The notes beneath the pieces are model-generated. The model saw only the letters and a program-made list of their open reading frames with translations, was not told where the DNA came from and did no database searches. Position numbers and translations under genes: made by a program. From Candidatus Heimdallarchaeota archaeon LC_3 (GTDB lineage: Archaea; Asgardarchaeota; Heimdallarchaeia; Hodarchaeales; LC-3): a DNA stretch of 16,431 nt. The DNA lies in the NCBI GenBank assembly GCA_001940645.1, contig MDVS01000041.1, positions 1 to 16,431 of the forward strand, written 5' to 3'. Of the stretch, positions 7,026 to 15,334 are shown piece after piece. Each line of letters opens with the position of its first letter. The stretch's first letter is position 1.

Positions 7026-8168
7026 ATGAGTAAATACAAAATAGTTTCGTTACCTGGAGATGGGATTGGTATTGATACTACAGATGCTGCTATGAAAGTC
7101 TTAGAGATTTCTGGTTTTAGTAATGATGTAGAATTCATAAATGCTGATATCGGTTGGGAATTTTGGAAAATAGAAGGAAATCCACTTCCCGAACGGACAA
7201 TTGATATACTAAAGGAAAGTAAATGCGCTTTATTTGGAGCTATTACCTCTAAACCGAAGGAAGAAGCAATTTCCGAACTAAATCCTGATCTTAAAAGTAA
7301 AGGATTAGTGTACTATAGTCCAATTGTAACATTACGTCAGTTATTTGATCTCTATACCAATCTACGTCCTTGTAAGGCATACAAAGGAAATCCATTAAAT
7401 TATAGAGATGATATCAATATTACTGTTTTCCGAGAAAATACTGAAGGATTATATGCGGGTGTTGAATGGCATCCTGTTCCTCAGGAAGTTATGGACACAT
7501 TTGTTAACACACATCCTAAAGCAAAACGATTTTCACAGGAAAAACTTGAAGATTTAGCTATTTCAACTCGAATTTTTACTCGAAAAGGATGTCAAAGGAT
7601 TATAACAAAAGGATTTGAATACGCAAAGGAATTTAATTTTCCAAATGTTACAATTGTAGAAAAACCAAATGTAATTAGAGAAACATCAGGAATGATGGTA
7701 CGTGAAGCTCGTAAAATTTCAAAGAGTTTTCCAGACGTAGAACTATGGGAAACAAATATTGATGCAATGGCCATGTGGTTAGTTAAAAATCCTCAGATTT
7801 ATAACGTGCTCGTTTCATCAAACATGTTTGGAGATATTATTTCAGACCTTTCCGCACAGCTTATTGGTGGTCTAGGTTTTGCTTGCGCTGGTAATATTGG
7901 TGATAATTTTGCTGTTTTTGAACCCACTCATGGTTCTGCTCCTAAGTATGTTGGTATGAACAAAGTTAATCCAATTGCTTCTATTCTATCTGCTAAAATG
8001 ATGCTTGAATGGTTAGGAGAAAAAGACTTTGCTAATACTGTTGAAACAGCTGTTGAACAAGTTATTTTAGAAGGAAAAGCTAGAACATATGACATGGGTG
8101 GAAAAACATCAACGTCTGCCATGGCAGATGAAGTATGCTCGAAAGTGGCTAAGTTGACAAAAAAATAA
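7026..8168 (+). CDS. icd: Isocitrate dehydrogenase family enzyme (isocitrate/homoisocitrate type)
   Basis: The 380-residue protein belongs to the beta-decarboxylating dehydrogenases. It begins KIVSLPGDGIGID and has S98 and R104 in YYSPIVTLRQ, R114, R136 and Y143 in VFRENTEGLYAG, K213, D246, D270 and D274. These match the substrate and metal ligands of E. coli isocitrate dehydrogenase (S113, R119, R129, R153, Y160, K230, D283, D307, D311). The loop HGSAPKYVG carries K307 and Y308 at the NADP-contacting positions, and Y355 matches Y391. However, the arginine four residues after that tyrosine is replaced by glycine (TYDMGG), so coenzyme choice is uncertain. The N115 position of E. coli is isoleucine, as in homoisocitrate-type relatives. 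AGGTGA at 7010-7015 is a good ribosome binding site. Placement beside aconitase and ATP-citrate-lyase-like genes favours isocitrate; homoisocitrate or isopropylmalate remain alternatives. Confidence 0.85.
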   Translation: MSKYKIVSLPGDGIGIDTTDAAMKVLEISGFSNDVEFINADIGWEFWKIEGNPLPERTIDILKESKCALFGAITSKPKEEAISELNPDLKSKGLVYYSPIVTLRQLFDLYTNLRPCKAYKGNPLNYRDDINITVFRENTEGLYAGVEWHPVPQEVMDTFVNTHPKAKRFSQEKLEDLAISTRIFTRKGCQRIITKGFEYAKEFNFPNVTIVEKPNVIRETSGMMVREARKISKSFPDVELWETNIDAMAMWLVKNPQIYNVLVSSNMFGDIISDLSAQLIGGLGFACAGNIGDNFAVFEPTHGSAPKYVGMNKVNPIASILSAKMMLEWLGEKDFANTVETAVEQVILEGKARTYDMGGKTSTSAMADEVCSKVAKLTKK

Positions 8169-8185
8169 TTCAGTAATGATAATAG

Positions 8186-9412
8186 ATGGAGAAAAAATTG
8201 AAAGATTACACAATAATCGAAAAAATAATTCAAGCCCATACAAATTTATCAGAAAAAGAAATTTTCCCAGGTAACGTAATCTGGGTTAATCTTGACATGG
8301 TTACAGCACGTGATTATGCAGGTCCTCAAGTTATCAATCTATTTGAGAAAAATTATCCAAACTCTAATGTTTTTGATAATAAAGATATTTTATTGACTCC
8401 GGATTGTTATCCATATGGTAATGATCCTATTCATGCTAAAGATCAACAATTGTTAAGAGATTTTTCTGAAAAACACGATATCGAACTAACTGATTTAGGA
8501 CAGGGAATAGGATCACACATACTTATACGAAAAGGATATGTTAAATCTGGTAATATTGTTATTGGAGCAGATAGTCATTATAATTTACTAGGAGCTGTAG
8601 GAGTTCTTGGTTTAGGAGCTGGAGATATTATGTTAGCTTTCGCTTTTAAAACTGGAAGATTTTGGCTTCAAATACCTGAAACAATTAGAGTCAATTTGAG
8701 TGGAAGTATTTCTTGGCCAACAACTGCTAAAGATGTCACCTTATTTGTGTTAAAAGAATTACATGCTTATGGGATAACAGGTAAAGCTATTGAGTTTTAT
8801 GGAGACATTATAGACTCTTTCACACTTGAAGAAAGAATCACTTTGTGCTCATTGATTACTGAAGCTTCAGGATTCATAGGCTTTATCCCCCAAGAAAATT
8901 TAATAGCGGATCAAGAGGCAATTTACAAAGATAAGATTGAGATTAATATCTCTAATATTGGACAATATGTATCTTCTCCTCCTTATCCTCATAATGTAGA
9001 ACCAGTTCAACAAGTTGTGGATACCCATATTGATTCTGTAGTTATAGGTTCTTGTACAAATGGAACAGCTTTTGATATTGGACAGGTTGCAAAAATTTTA
9101 GCAAATAAAAAAATTAAAACACGATTAAGTATTATTCCTGCTACAAGAGAAGATATGATTGAGATAACTAAGAATGGTACTTATGAAACTCTTTTAGATG
9201 CTGGTGCCAATTTCTTTGGAGTTGGGTGTTCCACCTGTGCTAAAGGGCAATTCGGACTGACTGGTGGAAAAAATCATATAACAATGACCACTGGTAATAG
9301 AAATACTAAAGGAAAAATAGGACCTGCTCCAGTATATTTAGCGAGTCCGGTTATTGCCGCATATACAGCATTGAATGGAAAAATTACACTACCGGATAGT
9401 AAGGTGAAATAA
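8186..9412 (+). CDS. LeuC-like hydro-lyase large subunit, divergent (aconitase superfamily)
   Basis: The 408-residue protein is the iron-sulfur subunit of a two-subunit aconitase/isopropylmalate isomerase/homoaconitase relative; such enzymes isomerise a hydroxy-acid by dehydration and rehydration. The three [4Fe-4S] cysteines are present: C290 in GSCTNGTAF, and C348 and C351 in GVGCSTCAKG. GADSH (127-131) matches the conserved GSDSH, and a histidine equivalent to the next active-site one is in GIGSHILI. The usual DH(x)xP motif is altered to TPDCYP (71-76), so a cysteine replaces the conserved active-site histidine. The GxFATG segment is replaced by VLGLGAG. It starts 17 bp after the dehydrogenase stop, and the small subunit follows directly. 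The substrate is not recognisable: a second aconitase, homoaconitase, methylcitrate-type or dimethylmalate-type activity are all possible. Confidence 0.82.
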   Translation: MEKKLKDYTIIEKIIQAHTNLSEKEIFPGNVIWVNLDMVTARDYAGPQVINLFEKNYPNSNVFDNKDILLTPDCYPYGNDPIHAKDQQLLRDFSEKHDIELTDLGQGIGSHILIRKGYVKSGNIVIGADSHYNLLGAVGVLGLGAGDIMLAFAFKTGRFWLQIPETIRVNLSGSISWPTTAKDVTLFVLKELHAYGITGKAIEFYGDIIDSFTLEERITLCSLITEASGFIGFIPQENLIADQEAIYKDKIEINISNIGQYVSSPPYPHNVEPVQQVVDTHIDSVVIGSCTNGTAFDIGQVAKILANKKIKTRLSIIPATREDMIEITKNGTYETLLDAGANFFGVGCSTCAKGQFGLTGGKNHITMTTGNRNTKGKIGPAPVYLASPVIAAYTALNGKITLPDSKVK

Positions 9413-9415
9413 GGA

Positions 9416-9928
9416 TTGGTATTAGCTTCTATCATTAAAGGAAGAGTTAAAGTTATTGATGTAGATGACATTGATACTGATAATATTTTTCATGCTTCGT
9501 TATTAACCATCCATGATCCAGAAAAGATTAAGATGCATATTTTTGGAAATTTACAAGGATTTGAGAATTTTTCAAAAGAAGACCATATTGATGAGATTCT
9601 TTTTGTTGGAAGTAATTTTGGCAAAGGATCGACCCGTCAGCAAGCTGTAACAGGATTTTTAGCTCTTAAAATTAAAGTTATTGTTGGAAAGAGCTTTGCA
9701 CCAATTTATTATACCAATGCTATTAATGAAGGCTTGTTGTTAGTGCAAGCGCCAAAAATTGATGAATTAAATATCAAAGATGGAGAAATAATAAGCATTG
9801 ATCTTGAAAAATCTAAAATAATACATTCTTCTTCGAGTAAGTCAATAACTATTGAAAAAATACCACAACCTGTTCTTGATATTATAAACGCAGGTGGATT
9901 GCTGGAATTAGGAAAAACCTTGAATTAA
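9416..9928 (+). CDS. LeuD-like hydro-lyase small subunit, divergent (swivel domain)
   Basis: The 170-residue swivel domain is the partner of the upstream LeuC-like subunit. Residues 7-22 (IKGRVKVIDVDDIDTD) match the start of archaeal LeuD proteins. The substrate-selecting loop after DTD reads NIFHASLLTIHDPEKI. It resembles neither of the loops I recall from archaeal isopropylmalate isomerase (YLVY) and homoaconitase (YLRT). The phosphate/carboxylate-binding loop is GSNFGKGSTRQQA (65-77) instead of the common GENFGCGSSREHA; its arginine is kept. The only standard start in frame is TTG at 9416, three bases after the LeuC-like stop. The AAGGA before it is too close to be a normal ribosome binding site, so translation may be coupled or begin slightly downstream. 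The end is followed by the fused aconitase after 18 bp. Confidence 0.8.
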   Translation: MVLASIIKGRVKVIDVDDIDTDNIFHASLLTIHDPEKIKMHIFGNLQGFENFSKEDHIDEILFVGSNFGKGSTRQQAVTGFLALKIKVIVGKSFAPIYYTNAINEGLLLVQAPKIDELNIKDGEIISIDLEKSKIIHSSSSKSITIEKIPQPVLDIINAGGLLELGKTLN

Positions 9929-9946
9929 AGATATTTGGTAAGATTA

Positions 9947-11761
9947 ATGAAAAATAAAACATTTTCCGAAAAGATTTTCTCAAAAAAAAGTGGTAAATAT
10001 GTTTCAACAAATGACATAGTCTTTGCTTCTCCTGATTGGATATTATCACATGACAATTCTGCCTCGATATATAAAACATTTAAAAAAATGAAAGGAGAAA
10101 AGATCAAAAATCCAGAAAAATTATTCATTGTTTTAGATCATGATGCTCCACCCACCAATTCACAAATTGCTAATGATCATGAAAGTATAAGATCATTTGT
10201 TAAAAATCAAGACATCAAACACTTTCAAGATGTTGGAATGGGTATATGTCATCAACTTATTTCAGATGTTGTTCTACCCGGTGATCTTATTGTTGGCTCT
10301 GATTCTCATACAAGTACTAGTGGAGCATTAAATACATTTGCAGCAGGCATTGATAGAACGGAAACAGCTGGATTATGGTTAACTGGATCAACGTGGTTTC
10401 GTGTTCCTGAAACTATCAAAATTATTTTAGAAGGTAAATTATCTGAAGGGGTTTATGCAAAAGATATTGCCTTATGGTTACTTGGAACAATTGGATCATC
10501 AGGAGCCAATTACCGAGCATTAGAATTTCATGGTGAAAGCATCAAATATCTTTCAATTTCTGAAAGAATGACTATTACCAATCTTGCAGCAGAAATGGGA
10601 GCAAAAACAGCCATTTTTCCTCCAGATAGAGTATTACTAGAACATATAAAAAAGAATGGTAGATATGTCAAACAAAATGACCTATTTTATGGTGATTCAG
10701 GAGCTGAATATTCAGAAACAATTACTGTAGACTTAAATGAATTAACTCCATTAATTGCTGCACCTCATAATGTTGATAATGTTAAATCAGTATCTGAGTT
10801 AGCAAAAACACCTATAAACCAAGCTTTTTTAGGAACGTGCACAAATGCACGGGTTGATGATATAAAAATAGCGAGTGAAATTCTAAAGAATAAAAAAATA
10901 AATCTGAACGTTCAATTTATTGTAGCGCCGGCTTCTAAAGAAATATATTTAGAAAGTATTAAGAAGGGTTACATGGAAATACTCATAAATTCAGGAGCTA
11001 CAGTTTTAACATCCAGTTGTGGGCCTTGCTTGGGAAAAGGTCAAGGAATACCAGCAGATAATTGGAATATCATTTCGACAGCTAATAGGAACTTTTTGGG
11101 GAGAATGGGAAACAAAAAATCTTCTATATTTTTAGCTTCACCTGCAACAGTAGTTAAATCAGCCGTAAACGGTTACGTTAGTGATCCAAGAAATCATCCT
11201 CCATTAGAAGATAGGGTATTCGAACAAAAAATAAAAGACAAATCAATAAATGTAATTTCTTCTGATGAAGTTAGGTATATCGACGGTGTCTGGAATTATG
11301 CTGATGTTGATAATCTGAACACAGATCAAATGTTTGCTGGAAATTTAACTTACGATATAAAATCTTCAGATCCAGAAAAAATTGTTCCTTTTCTTTTCAA
11401 AGGAATAGATGAAAATTTTTCAAAGAATGTCAAGAAAAATGATATTTTAGTTGTGGGAGAAAACTTTGGTTGTGGTTCATCTCGTGAACATCCTGCTGTT
11501 GGATTGAAATTCTTAGGAATAAAAGGAATTGTTGCCAAATCGGTTGCTCGAATATTCTACAGATCCGCTGTTAATCAAGGATTAGCAGTTATTATCAATC
11601 CAAAATTTGTAAATGATTATAAAAAAGGATCGAAGATAAATTTTGATTTTAAATCAAACGAACTTACCTTAAACGGAAATAAATTTACGATTCCTGAACT
11701 TCCAGATGAATTAAAGAGAATTTTCGAATCTGGTGGATTAATTAATTATTATTCTAAATAA
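9947..11761 (+). CDS. Aconitase, fused LeuC-LeuD type
   Basis: The 604-residue protein joins a LeuC-like domain (about 1-420) to a LeuD-like swivel domain (about 430-604). This arrangement is found in many ~600-650-residue prokaryotic aconitases. The cluster cysteines are C298 in GTCTNAR and C358 and C361 in SSCGPCLG. The active-site pair D64-H65 is in VLDHDAPPT, H102 in GICHQLI and GSDSHTSTSGAL at 117-128. The swivel part has NTDQMFAGNLTY and the full GENFGCGSSREHPA (504-517). It would interconvert citrate and isocitrate, and its position between the isocitrate dehydrogenase and the citrate-cleaving genes supports this. I chose the ATG at 9947 over the in-frame TTG at 9935 because MKNKTFSEKIFSKKSG matches the usual N-terminus. 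Isopropylmalate or homoaconitate isomerase is less likely but cannot be excluded. Confidence 0.87.
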   Translation: MKNKTFSEKIFSKKSGKYVSTNDIVFASPDWILSHDNSASIYKTFKKMKGEKIKNPEKLFIVLDHDAPPTNSQIANDHESIRSFVKNQDIKHFQDVGMGICHQLISDVVLPGDLIVGSDSHTSTSGALNTFAAGIDRTETAGLWLTGSTWFRVPETIKIILEGKLSEGVYAKDIALWLLGTIGSSGANYRALEFHGESIKYLSISERMTITNLAAEMGAKTAIFPPDRVLLEHIKKNGRYVKQNDLFYGDSGAEYSETITVDLNELTPLIAAPHNVDNVKSVSELAKTPINQAFLGTCTNARVDDIKIASEILKNKKINLNVQFIVAPASKEIYLESIKKGYMEILINSGATVLTSSCGPCLGKGQGIPADNWNIISTANRNFLGRMGNKKSSIFLASPATVVKSAVNGYVSDPRNHPPLEDRVFEQKIKDKSINVISSDEVRYIDGVWNYADVDNLNTDQMFAGNLTYDIKSSDPEKIVPFLFKGIDENFSKNVKKNDILVVGENFGCGSSREHPAVGLKFLGIKGIVAKSVARIFYRSAVNQGLAVIINPKFVNDYKKGSKINFDFKSNELTLNGNKFTIPELPDELKRIFESGGLINYYSK

Positions 11762-11825
11762 AAGGTTGTTTTCAAAAAATCCAATTACGAAATCATCACC
11801 ACTACATCGACAAAAGGGATATATT

Positions 11826-13139
11826 TTGAAATTATACGAAAATGAAGCAAAGAAATTGTTCAGTAAGTTTAATGTTCCGATACCTAAACAAATTGCAGTC
11901 ATTAAGTCTATTGAAGAATTAGAAGTATTAGACTTAAAATATCCGATCATTCTAAAAGTTCTAGTTCTTTCAGGAGGAAGAGGTAAAGTTGGAGGAATTA
12001 AAAAAGCATATAATTTAGAAGAAGCAATAAAAAATTCAAAAGAGTTGTTTCAATTATCTATTCAAGGATACAAGGTTAAAAAAATATTGATTGAAGAAGC
12101 TATACAGATTCTTGATGAACTTTATGTTTCAATATTAACTGATCCTGCAACATTTGATGTGACAATACTAGCGTCAAGTATAGGAGGAGTAGATGTAGAA
12201 ACAAAAGCAAAAACTTCTCCAGAGCAATTTTTTAAATACAAAATACTAAAAAATGATAAAGAACTTAACAAAGAGGATTCAAACAGAGTTTTTAAGTTTT
12301 TTGAAAACAATCTCCAAAAATACGAGAACTCTACGTTAATTGCTCAAAATATAGCCATAACAATCAAGAATCTATTTAGTTGTTTTCAGAATATTGATGC
12401 TAGGGTATGTGAAATAAATCCACTTATTATATCTAATGATGAAAATAAATCAATTTTAGCTGTTGATGCTAAAATAATTCTTGATGATAACGCTTTATAT
12501 CGTCAATCAGCCATTCTCAGTTATTTAGGACAAGATCCAACAAAAAAAAGGCATGATGTTTCAGAACAGACTAAATTTGAAGCAAGAGCTTCAGAAAATG
12601 AAATTCCATACATCGATCTCATTAACCAAGTATCAGCCGAAGCTAAAGATGCAGATACATTATATGTTGGATTAGTACCAGGTGGTGCTGGTTATGGAAT
12701 TTTTTCTATAGATGAAGTAGTAAACGTAAGTAAAAAATATTTTCCTAATCAAACAATCATTCCTATTAATTTTATGGACTCTGGGGGAGGACCTACCCTT
12801 CAAAAGGTAGCTGAGATGTTTCATTTATTAATGGATGGTATTTCTGATATAATAATTACCTCTCGTTTTGGTGGTATCTCAAGTTGCGACATATTTATAC
12901 AAGGTTTAATTTTATCAATAAAGGAAAGATATTCATTAAAGAAAAGGGTAATTCCTGTATATGGGAGAATGGTAGGTACAGATCTTCCTAGTGCTATTGT
13001 TTTTTATGAGAAGGCTAAACAAGAGTCTCCAAAAGCATTGAAAAACTTGCATATTATTGTGGGTAACCAGAAAATCATGGCAGATATCATTAAGGACGGA
13101 TTAGAATATGGACTTAATCAGAAAAAATTGTTGGCTTGA
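11826..13139 (+). CDS. aclB: ATP-citrate lyase-like beta subunit (succinyl-CoA synthetase beta family)
   Basis: The 437-residue protein has an N-terminal ATP-grasp domain: the start MKLYENEAKKLF, the glycine-rich GGRGKVGG at 50-57, EINPL at 196-200, D214 and NALYRQ at 222-227. A C-terminal CoA-ligase domain follows, with GLVPGGAGYGI (282-292), MDSGGGPT (317-324) and SRFGGISSCD (346-355). Together with the next gene it should use ATP to activate citrate to citryl-CoA. The start is TTG at 11826: it begins the protein exactly where relatives begin (MKLYEYEAK) and has AAAAGGG at 11812-11818, seven bases upstream. An in-frame TTG at 11766 would add 20 unrelated residues. A plain succinyl-CoA or malate thiokinase beta subunit is the alternative. 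The fused citrate synthase domain in the partner favours citrate. Confidence 0.82.
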   Translation: MKLYENEAKKLFSKFNVPIPKQIAVIKSIEELEVLDLKYPIILKVLVLSGGRGKVGGIKKAYNLEEAIKNSKELFQLSIQGYKVKKILIEEAIQILDELYVSILTDPATFDVTILASSIGGVDVETKAKTSPEQFFKYKILKNDKELNKEDSNRVFKFFENNLQKYENSTLIAQNIAITIKNLFSCFQNIDARVCEINPLIISNDENKSILAVDAKIILDDNALYRQSAILSYLGQDPTKKRHDVSEQTKFEARASENEIPYIDLINQVSAEAKDADTLYVGLVPGGAGYGIFSIDEVVNVSKKYFPNQTIIPINFMDSGGGPTLQKVAEMFHLLMDGISDIIITSRFGGISSCDIFIQGLILSIKERYSLKKRVIPVYGRMVGTDLPSAIVFYEKAKQESPKALKNLHIIVGNQKIMADIIKDGLEYGLNQKKLLA

Positions 13140-13174
13140 TTATTATAAGAGGAAAAGATGAAGAGGACTTAAAA

Positions 13175-15325
13175 ATGTCATTGGCACCTATTAACCTAAC
13201 AGAAGGATTACTATATCATTTAATTAAAAACAAAAGACCTGATATTGGAGATAATATCATTGAAACAAATGAAATTAATACCTTGATAGTCGGATTGGGA
13301 AGACAAGGCACACGTCATGCTCAATTAATGACAGATTATGGTACAAAGATAACCTGTGGTGTTCATCCTGGTAGAGGAGGTACAAAACTATTAGAAACAA
13401 TTCCGGTCTATAACAATGCAAGTGAAGCGGTAAAAAATCATCCAAATATTGCAATTGCGAGTATTTGGAGACATTTTTCAACAGCAAAAGAGGCTACTGT
13501 TGAAACAATTGAAGCTGGAATACCCATAATAGTTTTAATCAGTGAGGGAATACCATTAAAAGATGTTAGAGACATTTTAGTTGTAGCGAGAAAAAATAAT
13601 ACATTATTATTTGGAGGAAATACTCCAGGAATTATTTTTCCACCTGAATCTATTAAAATTGGCATGCTCCCTGATGTTTTCCACCCTCAAGAAGTTGAAC
13701 AAGGAAAAGCAGGAGCAAAAGGAGTAACAATATTATCTAGAAGCGGAGCAATTCTATATCACTTATCCGATGCTTTAGCATCAGCGGGTATAGCTCAAAA
13801 TGCAGTATTAGGAATTGGTGGGGATGGCGCAATAGGTTCAAGATTTCTAGATATAGTACCAAATGTAATGCAATATGCTAATACTGATTTAGTGATTATC
13901 GCAGGAGAAATTGGCGGTATGCAAGAAGAATTACTAGCAGAAGACATCAAGAATCATCATATTAAATATCCTAAACCCTTAATTGCTTTGATTTCTGGAT
14001 CAAATGCACCTGCAGGAAAAACCATGGGTCATGCTGGAGCAGTTATTGCTCCGGATATGGATTATGGAACGTTTATGACTAAAAAAAATGCTTTAGAAAA
14101 TGCTGGAATTACTGTTGTTAATCATCAAGGAGATTTAATTGAAGAAGTACAAAAAATACTGAAAGATAAGACATATTTCAAAGTTGAAGATTATTATAGA
14201 AGAATGAAAAAGAAATGGGAGTTGAAACCTCCTCCACAGTTCTGGGGAACTTCGCTAACTAAAATTGAACCAAATATAATATTAATCCGAGGATATAATC
14301 TGTCAGACTTAATTCAAAAAAAATCATTTCTGGATGTTTTATATTTAATATTCACAGGAGAATTTCCTGATAAACAGACTAGAGAAGAAATGTCAGAAAT
14401 TATAAAAAAAGCGATTATGGAAAATCCAATAGCATTAGATAAAGATTTTAGTAACAATCAAGAATTATCGAAAATAATTGCTACCTACTTGTTTAATGAT
14501 AATACCATATCTCCACTGTCTGAGGATAATCAAAAACAACAATTGAATAAAATATCTTATATTATCGGTAGAATAATTCAGTATTTTTCAATGATATTTA
14601 AGACAAATCATATATTAAGTGAAAGCTCTAATAATGATGATTTAGAAACATTAATTTATCGATCTTTGATTGGTGTAGAAAACGAGCCAATAAATCGACT
14701 AAATTTATTGATGGTAATGATAACTGCCTGTATTGATCATGGTGTAACACCTCCTTCTTGTCAAACAACACTGTTACTAGCTTCAGTAAGGACATCACTT
14801 GAAGTCGCTTTATGTGGTGGAATAAATGCAATTACCGATATTCATGGAGGAGCAGGAGCAAAAGCCGCAAAATTATATTCGAAAATTGTTTCTGAGAGTA
14901 AAATTAGCAATATTAATATTGATGAATCAATTTATAGAAATATCAGAGAATTGACTAAAAAAGGAGAAATGATTGATGGCCTTGGACATCGAATACATAC
15001 CAAAGATCCACGAACAACCATTTTATGGAATTTGGCTGAAAAAGCTGGCATATGTGGACCTAGTATTGAATCTTCTAAGAAATTATCTCGAATATTTTAT
15101 CGAACAAGAGGATTAGATCTACCCATAAATGTAGATGGAGTCTTGGGTTCAATAATATCAGAGTTAGGATTAAATCCAATCCTTACAAAAGCTATTTTCA
15201 TACTAGGACGGACAGTTGGTTTAGCAGCCCATTATTATGAAGAAGTTCAAACTCAAATACCAATGAGAAGAATCAATTTTGATTTAGCTCAGTATAGAGG
15301 ACCAGAATACAGAACAATTGAATAA
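13175..15325 (+). CDS. aclA: ATP-citrate lyase-like alpha subunit: CoA-ligase alpha domain fused to full-length citrate synthase domain
   Basis: The 716-residue fusion has an N-terminal extension (1-33), then a succinyl-CoA-synthetase-alpha domain (about 34-330) with GLGRQGTRHAQ, GVHPGRGG (62-69), GGNTPGII (147-154), GIGGDGAIGS and the phosphohistidine motif GKTMGHAGA (H286). A citrate synthase domain fills about 353-716, beginning FWGTSLTKIEPN. Its catalytic residues are H522 in DHGVTPPS, H557 in DIHGGAGA and D654 in INVDGVLG, with GLGHRIH at 602-608 and a terminal QYRGPEYR. With the beta subunit it should form or cleave citrate through citryl-CoA. ATG 13175 with GAGGA just upstream is preferred to the TTG at 13136, which overlaps the previous stop but lacks a ribosome binding site. 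Unlike known ATP-citrate lyases, the citrate synthase part is not shortened. Assignment is by domain logic; direction and substrate are inferred. Confidence 0.83.
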   Translation: MSLAPINLTEGLLYHLIKNKRPDIGDNIIETNEINTLIVGLGRQGTRHAQLMTDYGTKITCGVHPGRGGTKLLETIPVYNNASEAVKNHPNIAIASIWRHFSTAKEATVETIEAGIPIIVLISEGIPLKDVRDILVVARKNNTLLFGGNTPGIIFPPESIKIGMLPDVFHPQEVEQGKAGAKGVTILSRSGAILYHLSDALASAGIAQNAVLGIGGDGAIGSRFLDIVPNVMQYANTDLVIIAGEIGGMQEELLAEDIKNHHIKYPKPLIALISGSNAPAGKTMGHAGAVIAPDMDYGTFMTKKNALENAGITVVNHQGDLIEEVQKILKDKTYFKVEDYYRRMKKKWELKPPPQFWGTSLTKIEPNIILIRGYNLSDLIQKKSFLDVLYLIFTGEFPDKQTREEMSEIIKKAIMENPIALDKDFSNNQELSKIIATYLFNDNTISPLSEDNQKQQLNKISYIIGRIIQYFSMIFKTNHILSESSNNDDLETLIYRSLIGVENEPINRLNLLMVMITACIDHGVTPPSCQTTLLLASVRTSLEVALCGGINAITDIHGGAGAKAAKLYSKIVSESKISNINIDESIYRNIRELTKKGEMIDGLGHRIHTKDPRTTILWNLAEKAGICGPSIESSKKLSRIFYRTRGLDLPINVDGVLGSIISELGLNPILTKAIFILGRTVGLAAHYYEEVQTQIPMRRINFDLAQYRGPEYRTIE

Positions 15326-15334
15326 AAGTACTTA

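Noticed and set aside
7928..8239. Minus-strand open frame of about 103 codons at the end of the isocitrate dehydrogenase gene
   Set aside because: It is antisense to the conserved HGSAPKY region and to the start of the next gene, and resembles no protein; it is a shadow frame.
7026..9928. A leucine biosynthesis cluster (leuB-leuC-leuD)
   Set aside because: The dehydrogenase has isocitrate-type residues (S98, VFRENTEG, HGSAPKY), no isopropylmalate synthase is present, the LeuC/LeuD motifs are atypical, and the following genes form a citrate-cleaving set. Not fully excluded for the LeuC/LeuD-like pair.
9925..10128. Minus-strand frames over the LeuD-like/aconitase junction
   Set aside because: Overlap the well-supported aconitase N-terminus and have low-complexity hydrophobic translations.
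11766..11825. Upstream extension of the beta subunit from TTG 11766
   Set aside because: Residues do not match the family, and the TTG at 11826 gives the canonical MKLYENEAKK start with a ribosome binding site.
11826..15325. Plain succinyl-CoA synthetase with a separate downstream citrate synthase
   Set aside because: No stop or frame break separates the alpha and citrate synthase domains; the frame is continuous through residues 300-360, so it is a true fusion in this sequence.
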